A stretch of 64,000 bases of DNA from Pseudomonas sp. CAN1 (GTDB lineage: Bacteria; Pseudomonadota; Gammaproteobacteria; Pseudomonadales; Pseudomonadaceae). The position numbers were made by a program, and so were the translations under genes. The stretch spans positions 203,874 to 267,873 of the forward strand of contig NZ_JASMRU010000001.1 of assembly GCF_030462585.1 (NCBI RefSeq). The letters are read 5' to 3'. Each line of letters starts with the position of its first letter. Position 1 is the stretch's first letter. The notes under the pieces are model-generated. The model made no database searches. It worked only from the letters and a program-made list of their open reading frames with translations, and was not told the DNA's origin. Positions 8,757-18,053 of the stretch are shown in pieces.

Positions 8757-9212
8757 ATGCACGACCTCTACACCCCCACCTTTTTCAAACGCCACCACCG
8801 CACCCTGCGCGCAGTGCTGATCGATCAGCAGCCGTGGTTTTCCGCCTACGACCTGGCGCGCCTGCTGGTGGTGCATTACCCGCAGTCCTTCCACCACCGC
8901 TTCCACCTCCACGAGGTACGCAGCGTCCGGCTGCAGTACGCCAGCGGCAAGGAGGAAGTGATCGAGATGCTCAGCGAAGCGGCGCTGTACAAGGCGCTGG
9001 TGCGCTTCGGTCATCCCGAAGTGCAGACCCTCGACCTCTGGCTGACCAGGGAAGTTATCCCGGTGCTGCGCGACCAGGACGGCGAGGACAGCACGCAGCC
9101 CCGGCGGGTGCTGATGACCTGGCATTCCCACCGGCTGACGCTGCTGAGCTGGCAGGGCGATCTCTGGATGCCCTGGGAAGACATGCCCCGACTGGTAGCC
9201 GCGAGCCTCTGA
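8757..9212 (+). CDS. BRO-N domain protein, phage-antirepressor-like (copy 1)
   Basis: A 151-aa stand-alone BRO-N domain. The family pattern is clear: WFSAYDLARLL (about residues 26-36), then MLSEAALYKALVRFGHPE and LWLTREVIPVLRD (about 65-100), matching the BRO-N helix pair that binds DNA or acts as antirepressor in phages. There is no C-terminal KilA-C or ANT domain. AGGAG (8744-8748) lies 8 nt before the ATG. About half of its residues match the second copy at 56050-56502, also preceded by a C4-like leader. No integrase, capsid or lysis gene is nearby, so it is not part of a visible prophage. Its target is unknown. Confidence 0.8.
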   Translation: MHDLYTPTFFKRHHRTLRAVLIDQQPWFSAYDLARLLVVHYPQSFHHRFHLHEVRSVRLQYASGKEEVIEMLSEAALYKALVRFGHPEVQTLDLWLTREVIPVLRDQDGEDSTQPRRVLMTWHSHRLTLLSWQGDLWMPWEDMPRLVAASL

Positions 9213-9222
9213 CCGCCACTGT

Positions 9223-9282
9223 GAACCCAGGCAGCTGCCTGGGTTCGCTCTATCACGGGCGTTCTGGCGATTTTTTCGCCAG
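9223..9282. other. Two hairpins downstream of the BRO-N gene
   Basis: A perfect palindrome GAACCCAGGCAG/CTGCCTGGGTTC (9223-9246) starts 10 nt after the stop. A second hairpin, CTGGCGA-TTTTT-TCGCCAG, follows (9264-9282). Neither has a classic T-tail outside the stem, so they may be weak terminators or 3' stabilisers. Confidence 0.5.
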
Positions 9283-9392
9283 CTTTCCCCGCATATTTTC
9301 CATGCCGCAAAGGCATCGGCTTTTCACCACTCCGCGCAAAGCCCCGCACGGCGTGGCCTGCAGCGTTCCGCCAAAACCACATAGCACCAAAA

Positions 9393-9406
9393 GTTATTTA
9401 AATAAC
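9393..9406. promoter_or_regulatory. Palindrome GTTATTTAAATAAC upstream of tonB2
   Basis: A perfect 14-bp AT-rich palindrome in the tonB2 promoter region, in otherwise GC-rich DNA. It shares the GTTAT...ATAAC half-sites of the Zur box at 2831, so control by zinc (Zur) or another metal regulator is possible. The assignment is inference. Confidence 0.4.
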
Positions 9407-9502
9407 AGAAACAATCACTTCAAGAGCTAAGACGCTCCGCCAATCATGCAGGTCCGTTCCAAGCGCGACTTAGAGCCGCGCAGACCTGCAAGGAGATCGT
9501 TC

Positions 9503-10318
9503 ATGGCTCAACCCCAGCATGCCCTCGCGCCGGATGCCTTCCTGCGCCACGTGCCCGGCGGCGACCTGGTCGATCTCGGCCGCCCGCTGCGCCACGCGCT
9601 GGAACTGGGCCGCCACGTGCCGGCGAAAGCCCGTGCGCTGAGCCGCCGCGAAGCCGTGCTGCTCGGTCTGTTCGCCCTGACGCTGCATGGCGCGGTGGTC
9701 TACTGGCTGAGCCAGCAGCCCACCCCACAACTGCCGGAGGTGCCGCCACAGGTGCCGCCGATGACCATCGAATTCACCGCGCCGACGCCGCCGGTGGTCG
9801 AGCCGCCGCCACCCGAGCCTATTCCCGAGCCTGTGGTGCAGGAGCCGCCGCCCCCGGTGGTGGACGAGAACGCGGTGAAACCGCCGCCGCCCAAGCCGAT
9901 CCCCAAGCCCAAGCCGAAGCCGGTGGCCAAGCCCAAACCCGTGCCCAAGCCGGTCGAGCAACCCGCACCGCCCAAGGCTGAAACCCCGCCGCCGCAACCG
10001 GCTCCGCCTGCACCGCCGGCACCGGCTCCAGCTCCGCTGACGCCGCCCTCGGCCAGCGCCGGTTACTTGAAAAACCCGGCGCCGGAATACCCGCCCCTGG
10101 CCCAGCGCCGTGGCTGGGAAGGCACCGTGCTGCTGCGCGTGCACGTCCTCGCCAGCGGCAGCCCGAGCGAAATCCAGGTGCAGAAGAGCAGCGGCCGCGA
10201 CGCCCTGGACGATGCCGCGGTGCGCGCGGTGAAACGCTGGAGCTTCGTCCCCGCCAAGCGTGGCGACGTGGCCCAGGAAGGCTGGGTCAGCGTGCCCATC
10301 GATTTCAAATTGCATTGA
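9503..10318 (+). CDS. tonB2: TonB2 energy-transducing protein
   Basis: A 271-aa TonB. A membrane anchor (EAVLLGLFALTLHGAVVYWL, about residues 50-69) follows an unusually long cytoplasmic N-terminus of about 50 aa. A Pro/Lys-rich rigid periplasmic stretch spans about residues 75-185. The C-terminal TonB domain begins NPAPEYPPLAQRRGWEGTV and ends VSVPIDFKLH. I chose ATG at 9503 because AAGGAG lies 7 nt upstream (9490-9495); the ATG at 9446 has none. It is first of tonB2-exbB1-exbD1, which powers outer-membrane receptors for iron and other ligands. Confidence 0.92.
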   Translation: MAQPQHALAPDAFLRHVPGGDLVDLGRPLRHALELGRHVPAKARALSRREAVLLGLFALTLHGAVVYWLSQQPTPQLPEVPPQVPPMTIEFTAPTPPVVEPPPPEPIPEPVVQEPPPPVVDENAVKPPPPKPIPKPKPKPVAKPKPVPKPVEQPAPPKAETPPPQPAPPAPPAPAPAPLTPPSASAGYLKNPAPEYPPLAQRRGWEGTVLLRVHVLASGSPSEIQVQKSSGRDALDDAAVRAVKRWSFVPAKRGDVAQEGWVSVPIDFKLH

Positions 10319-10367
10319 TTCAACTTGCCCAGATCAGCCGCACGAGAATCGCGGAAGGAGAAAACCC

Positions 10368-11084
10368 ATGAGTCTGCCCCTGAACCCCCTGGAATCCGTC
10401 GAAGGCGCAGTCATCTGGCTGCTGGTCGGCTTCTCCGTCGTCACCTGGGCGCTGGCCCTGGTGAAAGGCGTCCAGTTCACCCGCCAGAAGTCCCAGGACA
10501 AGCGCTTCCAGAAGCAGTTCTGGAGCGCCACCAGCCTCGAATCGGCCGGTGACCAGGCCGCCGGCAAGCCCGGTGCCGGTGCCCGCGTGGCCCAGGCCGG
10601 GTTCGCCGCCATCCAGGTCCAGGACAACGGCCAGCCGGACCTGGCCCAGTCGATCAACCACCAGGACCGCCTCGAACGCGCCCTGCGCCAGCAGATCCAG
10701 CGCGAGCGCCGCTCCCTGGAATCGGGCCTGGCGGTGCTCGCCTCGATCGGTTCCACCTCGCCCTTCATCGGCCTGTTCGGCACCGTGTGGGGCATCATGG
10801 AAGCGCTCAAGGGCATCAGCGCGGCCGGCTCGGCGAGCCTGGAAACCGTCGCCGGCCCCATCGGCAGCGCGCTGATCGCCACCGGCGTGGGGATCGCCGT
10901 CGCCGTGCCGGCGGTGCTGGTCTACAACTACTTCCTCCGTCGCCTGAAGCTCACCGCAGCCGACCTCGACGACTTCGCCCACGACTTCTACAGCCTCGCG
11001 CAGAAGAGCGCCTTCCGCGTCGTCACCCTGCCCACCGCCGCACGCAAACCGGCTGCCGGCGCCAGCGTGAAGGAGGCGAGCTGA
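10368..11084 (+). CDS. exbB1: TonB-system proton channel subunit ExbB
   Basis: A 238-aa MotA/TolQ/ExbB-family protein with three membrane segments: AVIWLLVGFSVVTWALALVKG near the N-terminus, then GLAVLASIGSTSPFIGLFGTVWGIM (about 123-147) and ALIATGVGIAVAVPAVLVYNYF (about 168-190). With ExbD it makes the proton channel that energises TonB2. ATG at 10368 follows GGAAGGAG; longer in-frame starts lie inside tonB2. It is followed by exbD one base later. Confidence 0.93.
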   Translation: MSLPLNPLESVEGAVIWLLVGFSVVTWALALVKGVQFTRQKSQDKRFQKQFWSATSLESAGDQAAGKPGAGARVAQAGFAAIQVQDNGQPDLAQSINHQDRLERALRQQIQRERRSLESGLAVLASIGSTSPFIGLFGTVWGIMEALKGISAAGSASLETVAGPIGSALIATGVGIAVAVPAVLVYNYFLRRLKLTAADLDDFAHDFYSLAQKSAFRVVTLPTAARKPAAGASVKEAS

Positions 11085-11085
11085 C

Positions 11086-11487
11086 ATGGCCTTCTCGACC
11101 CAGGACAGCGACGAGGTTCTCTCCGAGATCAACGTGACCCCGCTGGTGGACGTGATGCTGGTGCTGCTGGTGGTGTTCATCGTCACCGCGCCGCTGCTGA
11201 CCAACGCCATTCCGATCAACCTGCCCAAGACCGAAGCGGTCGCCCCGCCGGAGCAGAAGGACCCGCTGGTGGTCAGCATCGATGGCGCCGGCAAGTGGTT
11301 CATCAACAAGGACGAGATCCAGCCGGATCTGCTGCAGAGCAACCTGGCGGCGGCCAAGGCCAAGGACGCCGAAGTCCGTGTGCAGCTGCAGGCCGACGAG
11401 ACTGTGAACTACGGCCAGGTGGCGAAGGCCATGGCCTCTATCGAGAAGGCGGGTATTACCAAGCTGGCGGTGATCACCGCGCGCTGA
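11086..11487 (+). CDS. exbD1: TonB-system subunit ExbD
   Basis: A 133-aa protein with one N-terminal membrane helix (VTPLVDVMLVLLVVFIVTAP, about 16-35) that contains the conserved proton-carrying Asp (LVDVML). A periplasmic domain follows, ending KAGITKLAVITAR. It starts one base after the exbB stop, so translation is coupled. Confidence 0.94.
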   Translation: MAFSTQDSDEVLSEINVTPLVDVMLVLLVVFIVTAPLLTNAIPINLPKTEAVAPPEQKDPLVVSIDGAGKWFINKDEIQPDLLQSNLAAAKAKDAEVRVQLQADETVNYGQVAKAMASIEKAGITKLAVITAR

Positions 11488-11554
11488 GGAACCTGTAAGA
11501 CACCTGAAACAGAGCGGGTGTAGAAAGGGACCTCCACAACGTACCGAGCTTCAA

Positions 11555-11598
11555 GGCCGCTCTCCCAATACTCAGGCAGGGGTGAGCGGCCTTTTTTT
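11555..11598 (+). terminator. Terminator downstream of exbD1
   Basis: GGCCGCTC (11555-11562) pairs with GAGCGGCC (11584-11591) and is followed by seven T. It ends the tonB2 operon after about 70 nt of 3' leader in which I see no gene. Confidence 0.85.
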
Positions 11599-11632
11599 AT
11601 TCGCGCGTTTCGCGCCGATGACGGTTGATCGC

Positions 11633-11714
11633 GTAGGAGCGGGCTCTGTCTGCGATGTGCAACCGGCCAGCCCCGAGCCGCCGGCAATCGATCGCGGACG
11701 AAGTCCGCTCCTAC
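11633..11714. repeat. REP pair (GTAGGAGCG family)
   Basis: Two inverted ends, GTAGGAGCGGGCTCTG (from 11634) and GATCGCGGACGAAGTCCGCT followed by CCTAC, face each other. This is the commonest REP family in the window. The surrounding gap 11599-11851 has no gene. Confidence 0.7.
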
Positions 11715-11851
11715 GCCCAGTTGGCACACAGGTGTTCATGCGCCGTTCGTCGTCATCCCCGCCCTGGCAATAAACCTATGCCTTTCAGGCCCTTCCGTGG
11801 CCGCCAGTCTTCCACTAAGTTGATAACAGATGGAGACCTGAGGGGTACCGC

Positions 11852-12505
11852 ATGACATCGTCTCCCGCTTCGGAAGGCCCGTTCTATCCGCCGACATTGG
11901 GGGCGCCGGAACGTTTCACACCTGCGCAGCTGCGCGCCTCGCTCGACATCACCATGAGCGAACACGGCGCCGGGCCGGTGTGGCTGTTCGCCTACGGCTC
12001 GCTGATCTGGCGCCCGGAGTTCCCGGTGGCCGAGGCCCGCCGCGCGCGGGTGCACGGCTACCACCGCGGCCTCTACCTGTGGTCGCTCACCCACCGCGGC
12101 ACCCCGGAAGCGCCGGGCCTGGTGCTCGGCCTGGACCGAGGCGGCTCCTGCGCCGGCTTCGCCTTCCGCCTGCCCGACGACAACCTCGACGCTAACCTCT
12201 ACGCGCTCTGGGAGCGGGAGATGCCCTACGCCTCCTACCGCCCGGAATGGCTGAACTGCCGCCTCGACGACGGCAGCCGCGTGCGCGCCCTGGGCTTCGT
12301 CCTCGAACGCCACCTGCCCAGCTACGCCGGCTCCCTGCCCGACAACATCGTCCAGCACGTGCTCGACAGCGCCCAGGGCCACTTCGGCACCACCCGCGAC
12401 TACGTCGAACAGACCGCCAAGGCGCTGCGCGACTACGCCATGCCCGACCTCAACCTGGAAGGCATCCTGGCGCGCTGCTGCCCGCTGCGCCGGGCGCAGG
12501 ACTGA
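11852..12505 (+). CDS. ChaC-like gamma-glutamylcyclotransferase
   Basis: A 217-aa protein with the ChaC substrate-loop motif VWLFAYGSLIWRPEF (about residues 43-57), followed by RRARVHGYHRGLYLWS and ALWEREMPYASYRPEW, which are also family-typical. ChaC proteins cut glutathione to 5-oxoproline and Cys-Gly in the cytosol; activity here is inferred from family. ATG at 11852 has GAGGGG upstream. A shorter start at 11954 is possible because the first 30 residues are not conserved-looking. It appears monocistronic. Confidence 0.82.
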   Translation: MTSSPASEGPFYPPTLGAPERFTPAQLRASLDITMSEHGAGPVWLFAYGSLIWRPEFPVAEARRARVHGYHRGLYLWSLTHRGTPEAPGLVLGLDRGGSCAGFAFRLPDDNLDANLYALWEREMPYASYRPEWLNCRLDDGSRVRALGFVLERHLPSYAGSLPDNIVQHVLDSAQGHFGTTRDYVEQTAKALRDYAMPDLNLEGILARCCPLRRAQD

Positions 12506-12623
12506 CGCCTTATTGCCATTCGTTAGATAGAAATACTGCATAAGCAAAGAATTTCTTATTCCTTAACGAATATTAAAACCCTCCCTAAAATGCCTTCTCA
12601 TGACGATTCGAGAGGGCCGCCCC

Positions 12624-13205
12624 ATGCGCAACGAACGCATCCGCTACCTGATCGTGCCGGGCTGGCACGGTTCCGACGACGCCCACTGGCAGAGCCACTG
12701 GCAGCGCGCCCTGCCGAACGCTGCGCGGGTGCAGCAGCAGGACTGGATCACCCCGCAGCACGACGACTGGGTCGCCGAGCTGGATCGTGAAATCCGCCGC
12801 GAACCCGGCCGCGTGGTGCTGATCGCCCACAGCCTGGGTTGCGTCACCGTTGCCTCCTGGGCGGCTCGCGCCGACCGCCGCGCCCTCGCTCAGGTCGCCG
12901 GCGCCCTGCTGGTCGCGCCGGCCGATGTGGAGCGCGAGACCTGCCATGAAGCGCTGCGCAACTTCGCCCCTATTGCCGCACAGAACCTGCCCTTCCCCGC
13001 CGTGCTGGTGGGCTCGGACAACGACGCCGCCTGCAGCCCGCAGCGCGCGCTGATACTCGGCCGTGCCTGGGGCGCCGAGACGCTGATCCTGCCTTCCGCC
13101 GGGCACATCAACGTGAAATCCGGCCACGGCGCCTGGGAATCGGGCTACCGTCATCTGTATCGCCTGCAGTACCTGATCGACCAGCAATCGCGCCAGCGCG
13201 CCTGA
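12624..13205 (+). CDS. RBBP9/YdeN-family serine hydrolase
   Basis: A 193-aa alpha/beta hydrolase. It starts with YLIVPGWHGSDDAHWQSHW, typical of the RBBP9/YdeN family, and has the nucleophile elbow IAHSLGC (Ser about residue 75). The Asp is probably in VGSDNDAAC and the His in PSAGHINVKSGHG. I chose ATG at 12624 because GAGAGGG lies 7 nt upstream. The upstream gap is unusually AT-rich (12527-12595), so it probably holds the promoter. The substrate is unknown. Confidence 0.82.
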   Translation: MRNERIRYLIVPGWHGSDDAHWQSHWQRALPNAARVQQQDWITPQHDDWVAELDREIRREPGRVVLIAHSLGCVTVASWAARADRRALAQVAGALLVAPADVERETCHEALRNFAPIAAQNLPFPAVLVGSDNDAACSPQRALILGRAWGAETLILPSAGHINVKSGHGAWESGYRHLYRLQYLIDQQSRQRA

Positions 13206-13301
13206 TCCGTCGAGAGACGGTGCGCGGTGTGACGACCGCGCCTATCCCCTCGCGGCGCGGATTCGGCTAGGGTTTGGCATAGCCCCACGCCGGAGACCGC
13301 C

Positions 13302-14699
13302 ATGCCACCGTTGCACGATCTGTCCGCCGTCGAACTGCTGGCGCTGTACCGCTCCCACCAGCTCTCCCCCGTCGAGTACCTCGACCACCTGATCGCCCAC
13401 ATCGACCGCTGGGAGCCGCAGCTCTGCGCGCTCTTCGCCTTCGATCCGCAACGGGCGATGGAACAGGCGCGGCGCTCCGAGGCGCGCTGGATTCGTTGCG
13501 CACCCTGCGGCGAACTGGACGGCGTGCCGGTGACCATCAAGGAGCTGATCGCCACCCGCGGCGACCCGATTCCCCAGGGCAGCGCCGCCACCCTGCTGCA
13601 ACCGGCCAGCGCCGACGCACCGCCGGCGGCGCGGATGTTCGAGGCCGGCGCGATCCTGCTGGGCAAGACCACGGTGCCGGACTTCGGCATGCTTTCCTCC
13701 GGGCTCTCCAGCTTCCACGAACTGGCGCGCAACCCCTGGGACCTGCGCATGAACCCCGGCGGCTCCAGCGCTGGCGCTGCCTCGGCCGCCGCCGCCGGGT
13801 ACGGGCCGCTGCACATCGGCACCGACATCGGCGGCTCGGTGCGCCTGCCGGCGGGCTGGTGCGGGCTGGTCGGCTTCAAGCCGAGCCTGGGGCGGATTCC
13901 CATCGACCCTTACTACACCGGGCGCTGCGCCGGGCCGATGACGCGCACCCTGGACGATGCGGCGCTGATGATGAAGCACCTCACCCGCCCCGACTGGCGC
14001 GACGCCACGGCGCTGCCGCCGGCGGACCTGGACTGGCACATCGAGGAACTGGACGTGCAGGGCCTGCGCATCGGCCTGCAGCTTGATCCGGGTTGCGGCC
14101 TGCAGCCCGAGCCGGAAGTCCGCGCCGCCGTCGAGGCCGCAGCCCGGCGCTTCGCCAATGCCGGCGCGGAGATCGTCGAAGTGCAGCCGATCCTCGATCG
14201 CGAGCTGCTCGACGGCCTCGACAAGTTCTGGCGCGCGCGCCTGTGGGCCGAGCTGGAGAACCTGCCGGCCGAGCGCCAGGCCAAGGTGCTGCCATACATC
14301 TACCAGTGGGCCGAAGGCGGCGCCGGCGTCAGCGGGACCGACGCGGTGCGCGGCTACAACCGCACTTTCGACATGCGTCGACGGGCCGCCGAGCAATTCC
14401 ACGAAGTAGACTTCCTGCTCTCGCCGACCAACCAGGTTTCAGCCTTCCCGGCCGAATGGGCCTCGCCCACCAACGACCCGGCGCTGCCCTTCGAGCACAT
14501 TGGCTTCACCGTGCCATGGAACATGTCCGAGCAACCGGCACTCTCAATCAACTGCGGCTTCACCGCGGCCGGCATGCCCATCGGCCTGCAGATCGTCGGC
14601 CCGCGCTTTGCCGACATCGACGTGCTGCGCCTCGCGAAAGCCTATGAACACTGGCGCGGCCCCATTAGCCGCTGGCCGCAGCCGCCGGGAGTCAACTAG
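13302..14699 (+). CDS. Amidase, amidase-signature family
   Basis: A 465-aa amidase with the full Ser-cisSer-Lys machinery: VTIKEL (Lys about 79), MNPGGSSAGAASAAAAGYGP (cis-Ser) and IGTDIGGSVRLPAGWCGLVG (nucleophile Ser). Length fits the family. P. aeruginosa has an amidase (PA0202) in the same relation to the tonB2 operon. It hydrolyses an amide of unknown identity. It is about 100 bp downstream of the RBBP9-like gene and 42 bp upstream of the cardiolipin synthase gene. Confidence 0.88.
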   Translation: MPPLHDLSAVELLALYRSHQLSPVEYLDHLIAHIDRWEPQLCALFAFDPQRAMEQARRSEARWIRCAPCGELDGVPVTIKELIATRGDPIPQGSAATLLQPASADAPPAARMFEAGAILLGKTTVPDFGMLSSGLSSFHELARNPWDLRMNPGGSSAGAASAAAAGYGPLHIGTDIGGSVRLPAGWCGLVGFKPSLGRIPIDPYYTGRCAGPMTRTLDDAALMMKHLTRPDWRDATALPPADLDWHIEELDVQGLRIGLQLDPGCGLQPEPEVRAAVEAAARRFANAGAEIVEVQPILDRELLDGLDKFWRARLWAELENLPAERQAKVLPYIYQWAEGGAGVSGTDAVRGYNRTFDMRRRAAEQFHEVDFLLSPTNQVSAFPAEWASPTNDPALPFEHIGFTVPWNMSEQPALSINCGFTAAGMPIGLQIVGPRFADIDVLRLAKAYEHWRGPISRWPQPPGVN

Positions 14700-14741
14700 G
14701 CTCAACGACACCGCCGACCACAAGGAACCGATCGCGCGACC

Positions 14742-16175
14742 ATGCATTTCTCCGCCTACATCGCCCACTTTCTGGTGGTCATCCAGCTGCTGGGGATCAT
14801 CGCCGCGGTCCACGCCGTGCTCAGCGTGCGCACAGCGCAAGGCGCCATTGCCTGGGCGACCTCGCTGGTGTTCATGCCGCTGCTGACCCTGGTGCCCTAT
14901 CTGGTGTTCGGCCGCAGCCGCTTCGACGCCTACATCGGCGCACGCCGGCAGGCCAACGAGGAGATGCACGTAGCCGCCGCCGAACTGGACTGGCGCCCCT
15001 GGGTGGAAGAAGCCCTCGCCGCGCGCCAGTACCACGCCTACAAGGCGCTCAAGGCGATGGTCGGGCTGGCGCGCATGCCGACCCTGGCGAACAACAGCGT
15101 GCGCCTGCTGGTGAACGGCAAGGCCTCGTTCGACGCGATGTTCGAGGCCATCTCCAGCGCGCAGAAGGTCATCCTCGTACAGTTCTTCATCATCCGCGAC
15201 GACGCCCTCGGCCAGCGCCTGGCGCAGCTGCTGCTGGAGCGCGCGGCCAACGGCGTGGACGTGTTCGTGCTGTATGACGGCATCGGCAGCCATGCCCTCT
15301 CGCGCCGCTACGTCGAGCGCCTGCGCCAGGGCGGCGTGCAGGTACACGCTTTCAGCACCGGCAGCGGGATGATCAACCGCTTCCAGGTGAACTTCCGCAA
15401 CCACCGCAAGATCGTGGTGGTCGACGGCGTGCGCGGCTTCGTCGGCGGACACAACGTCGGCGTCGAATACCTGGGTGAGAAGCCGCCGCTGGCGCCCTGG
15501 CGCGACACCCATATCGAACTGCGCGGGCCGGCCGTGGCCTGCCTGCAGGAGTGCTTCGCCGAGGACTGGTTCTGGGCCACCCACGCGCTGCCGACGCTGA
15601 TCCTGCCCGATGGCTACGACGACGCCGGGATGCTCTGCCAGGTGGTGCCCAGCGGCCCGGCGGATACCCAGGAAACCTGCTCGCTGTTCTTCGTCGAATC
15701 GATCAACGCGGCGGTGGAGCGGGTGTGGATCACCACCCCGTATTTCGTCCCGGACGAAGCCGTCGCCGCCGCCCTGCGCCTGGCGGTGCTGCGCGGCGTG
15801 GACGTGCGCATCCTGTTGCCGGCGCGGCCGGACCACAAGACGGTCTACGCCGCCTCCAGCCTCTACGCGCTGGAGGCCGTGCGCGCTGGCGTGCGGGTGT
15901 TCCGCTACCAGCCGGGGTTCCTGCACCAGAAGGTGGTGCTGATCGACCACGACAGCGCCGCGGTGGGCAGCGCCAACCTGGACAACCGCTCGTTCCGCCT
16001 GAATTTCGAGATCATGGTGATCACCGTCGACGAAGGCTTCGCCCGTGACGTGGAGAACATGCTGGAAGAGGATTTCGCCCAGTCGGTGGAGATGACCCTG
16101 GACGACCGCAAGCGCGTGCACCGGTTGCAGCAGCTGGGGATGCGCGTGGCGCGGCTGGTGTCGCCGATTCTCTGA
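14742..16175 (+). CDS. cls: Cardiolipin synthase (ClsA-type)
   Basis: A 477-aa phospholipase-D-superfamily protein. Two N-terminal membrane segments (about 3-24 and 34-55) are followed by two HKD motifs: [20 protein letters not shown] (about residue 223) and [20 protein letters not shown] (about 400). This is the bacterial cardiolipin synthase layout, which joins two phosphatidylglycerols. It ends just before a REP pair and a bidirectional terminator. Confidence 0.92.
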   Translation: MHFSAYIAHFLVVIQLLGIIAAVHAVLSVRTAQGAIAWATSLVFMPLLTLVPYLVFGRSRFDAYIGARRQANEEMHVAAAELDWRPWVEEALAARQYHAYKALKAMVGLARMPTLANNSVRLLVNGKASFDAMFEAISSAQKVILVQFFIIRDDALGQRLAQLLLERAANGVDVFVLYDGIGSHALSRRYVERLRQGGVQVHAFSTGSGMINRFQVNFRNHRKIVVVDGVRGFVGGHNVGVEYLGEKPPLAPWRDTHIELRGPAVACLQECFAEDWFWATHALPTLILPDGYDDAGMLCQVVPSGPADTQETCSLFFVESINAAVERVWITTPYFVPDEAVAAALRLAVLRGVDVRILLPARPDHKTVYAASSLYALEAVRAGVRVFRYQPGFLHQKVVLIDHDSAAVGSANLDNRSFRLNFEIMVITVDEGFARDVENMLEEDFAQSVEMTLDDRKRVHRLQQLGMRVARLVSPIL

Positions 16176-16193
16176 AGCGTGGGTGCGGTGGTG

Positions 16194-16263
16194 TTCGCGA
16201 GCAAGCTCGCTCCTACGAGGAGCGAACTCGCCATGAACCTGTAGGAGCGAGCTTGCTCGCGAA
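16194..16263. repeat. REP pair (GTAGGAGCG family)
   Basis: TTCGCGAGCAAGCTCGCTCC (16194-16213) faces its inverse, ending GAGCTTGCTCGCGAA at 16263. It lies between cls and the terminator. Confidence 0.8.
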
Positions 16264-16286
16264 CGCTTTTAGCCCACAAAAGAAAT

Positions 16287-16324
16287 CGCCCGGTTCACTC
16301 ACGTGAACCGGGCGTTTCTTTTTC
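16287..16324. terminator. Bidirectional terminator between cls and ahpF
   Basis: CGCCCGGTTCAC (16287-16298) and GTGAACCGGGCG (16303-16314) make a perfect 12-bp stem with a 4-nt loop. A T-rich tail lies on the plus strand (TTTCTTTTTC) and a similar tail on the minus strand, so it can stop both convergent genes. Confidence 0.92.
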
Positions 16325-16337
16325 TAGCGCGAGGTCA

Positions 16338-17903
16338 TCAGGCTGGCGCGGAGGAGCGGATCAGGTGGTCGAAGGCGGAGAGCGACGCCTTGGCGCCTTC
16401 GCCGACCGCGATCACGATCTGCTTGTACGGTACGGTGGTCACGTCACCGGCGGCGAAGATGCCCGGCAGCGAGGTTTCGCCGCGAGCGTCGACGATGATC
16501 TCGCCACGCGAGGTCAGCTCGATGGTGCCCTTGAGCCAGTCGCTGTTGGGCAGCAGGCCGATCTGCACGAAGATGCCTTCCAGGTCGATGGACTTGAACT
16601 CTTCCGAGTTGCGGTCCTTGTAGACCAGGCCGGTGACCTTCTGGCCATCGCCTTTCACTTCGCTGGTCAGGGCGCTGGTGATGACGTCGACGTTCGGCAG
16701 GCTGAACAGCTTGCGTTGCAGCACGGCGTCGGCGCGCAGCTTGCTGTCGAACTCCAGCAGGGTCACGTGGGCCACGATGCCGGCCAGGTCGATGGCCGCT
16801 TCGACGCCGGAGTTACCGCCGCCAATCACCGCCACGCGCTTGCCCTTGAACAGCGGGCCGTCGCAGTGCGGGCAGAAGCACACGCCCTTGGCCTTGTATT
16901 CCTTCTCGCCCGGCACGCCCATTTCGCGCCAGCGGGCGCCAGTGGCGAGGATCAGCGACTTGGCCTTGAGGCTGCCGCCGCCCTCGAACTGCACTTCGTG
17001 CAGGCCACCGACGGTCTTCGCCGGGATCAGCGCGCTGGCGCGCTGCAGGTTCATGATGTCGACGTCATAGTGCTTGACGTGTTCTTCCAGCTGGCGAGCC
17101 AGTTTCGGGCCTTCGGTCTCGGTCACCGAGATGAAGTTCTCGATGGCCATGGTGTCCAGCACCTGGCCGCCGAAGCGCTCGGCTGCCACGCCGGTACGGA
17201 TGCCTTTACGAGCGGCGTAGATGGCTGCCGCGGCGCCAGCCGGGCCACCGCCGACGACCAGTACGTCGAACTCTTCCTTGGCCGACAGCTTCTCGGCTTC
17301 GCGGGCAGCGGCGCCGGTGTCGATCTTGGCGAGGATTTCTTCCACGCCCATGCGGCCCTGGCCGAACACTTCACCGTTGAGGTAGATGCTCGGTACAGCC
17401 ATCACCTGGCGGCGCTCGACTTCTTCCTGGAACAGCGCGCCGTCGATGGCGACGTGGCGGATGTTCGGATTGAGCACGGCCATCAGGTTCAGCGCCTGGA
17501 CCACGTCCGGGCAGTTCTGGCAGGACAGCGAGAAGTAGGTTTCGAACTCGAACGAACCCTGGATGCCCTTGATCTGCTCGATCACTTCGGCTTCGAGCTT
17601 GGATGGGTGGCCACCGACCTGCAGCAGTGCCAGCACCAGGGAGGTGAATTCGTGGCCCATGGGGATGCCGGCGAAAGCCAGGCCGATGTTCGCCCCGGGG
17701 CGGTTCAGCGCGAAGGACGGCTTGCGCTCGTCGCTGCCATCTTCACGCAGGGTGATCTTGTCGGTCAGGCCGACGATTTCGTGCAGCAGCTCGCTCATCT
17801 CGCGGGATTTGTCGCTGTCATCGAGGGACGCGACGATCTCGAACGGCTGCTGGACCTTTTCCAGGTAGGCCTTCAACTGGGTTTTAAGAGTGGCGTCCAA
17901 CAT
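16338..17903 (-). CDS. ahpF: Alkyl hydroperoxide reductase flavoprotein subunit AhpF
   Basis: A 521-aa NAD(P)H-dependent disulfide reductase that recharges AhpC. An N-terminal double-thioredoxin-fold domain carries SCQNCPDVV (about 128-136). FAD-binding [17 protein letters not shown] (about 217-233) and the redox pair CFCPHCDGP (about 344-352) follow, then an NAD-binding [12 protein letters not shown]. The C-terminal FAD motif is [15 protein letters not shown]. It is downstream of ahpC in the same direction; the 195-bp gap holds a large hairpin. Confidence 0.95.
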   Translation of the reverse strand: MLDATLKTQLKAYLEKVQQPFEIVASLDDSDKSREMSELLHEIVGLTDKITLREDGSDERKPSFALNRPGANIGLAFAGIPMGHEFTSLVLALLQVGGHPSKLEAEVIEQIKGIQGSFEFETYFSLSCQNCPDVVQALNLMAVLNPNIRHVAIDGALFQEEVERRQVMAVPSIYLNGEVFGQGRMGVEEILAKIDTGAAAREAEKLSAKEEFDVLVVGGGPAGAAAAIYAARKGIRTGVAAERFGGQVLDTMAIENFISVTETEGPKLARQLEEHVKHYDVDIMNLQRASALIPAKTVGGLHEVQFEGGGSLKAKSLILATGARWREMGVPGEKEYKAKGVCFCPHCDGPLFKGKRVAVIGGGNSGVEAAIDLAGIVAHVTLLEFDSKLRADAVLQRKLFSLPNVDVITSALTSEVKGDGQKVTGLVYKDRNSEEFKSIDLEGIFVQIGLLPNSDWLKGTIELTSRGEIIVDARGETSLPGIFAAGDVTTVPYKQIVIAVGEGAKASLSAFDHLIRSSAPA

Positions 17904-18053
17904 GATCCAGATCCTCGAAATTTGAGCAAAGGGGTTCCCCGGCGAGCTTTTCAGCCCACCCTACGCACGCTTTTGGCTTTGGTAGGGAGGATGCCGGTAG
18001 GCATCCTCGGGGTATAGCAAACGGTCGGGAAGCGCTGTGGGCGGGCGCCCGGT

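Noticed and set aside
8503-9212. Prophage remnant around the BRO-N genes
   Set aside because: No integrase, repressor, structural or lysis gene and no att-like direct repeat is seen at either locus; flanking genes are core Pseudomonas genes.
16365-18017. A 550-codon open frame opposite ahpF
   Set aside because: It covers exactly the well-conserved AhpF coding region and translates to a composition typical of antisense GC-rich DNA.
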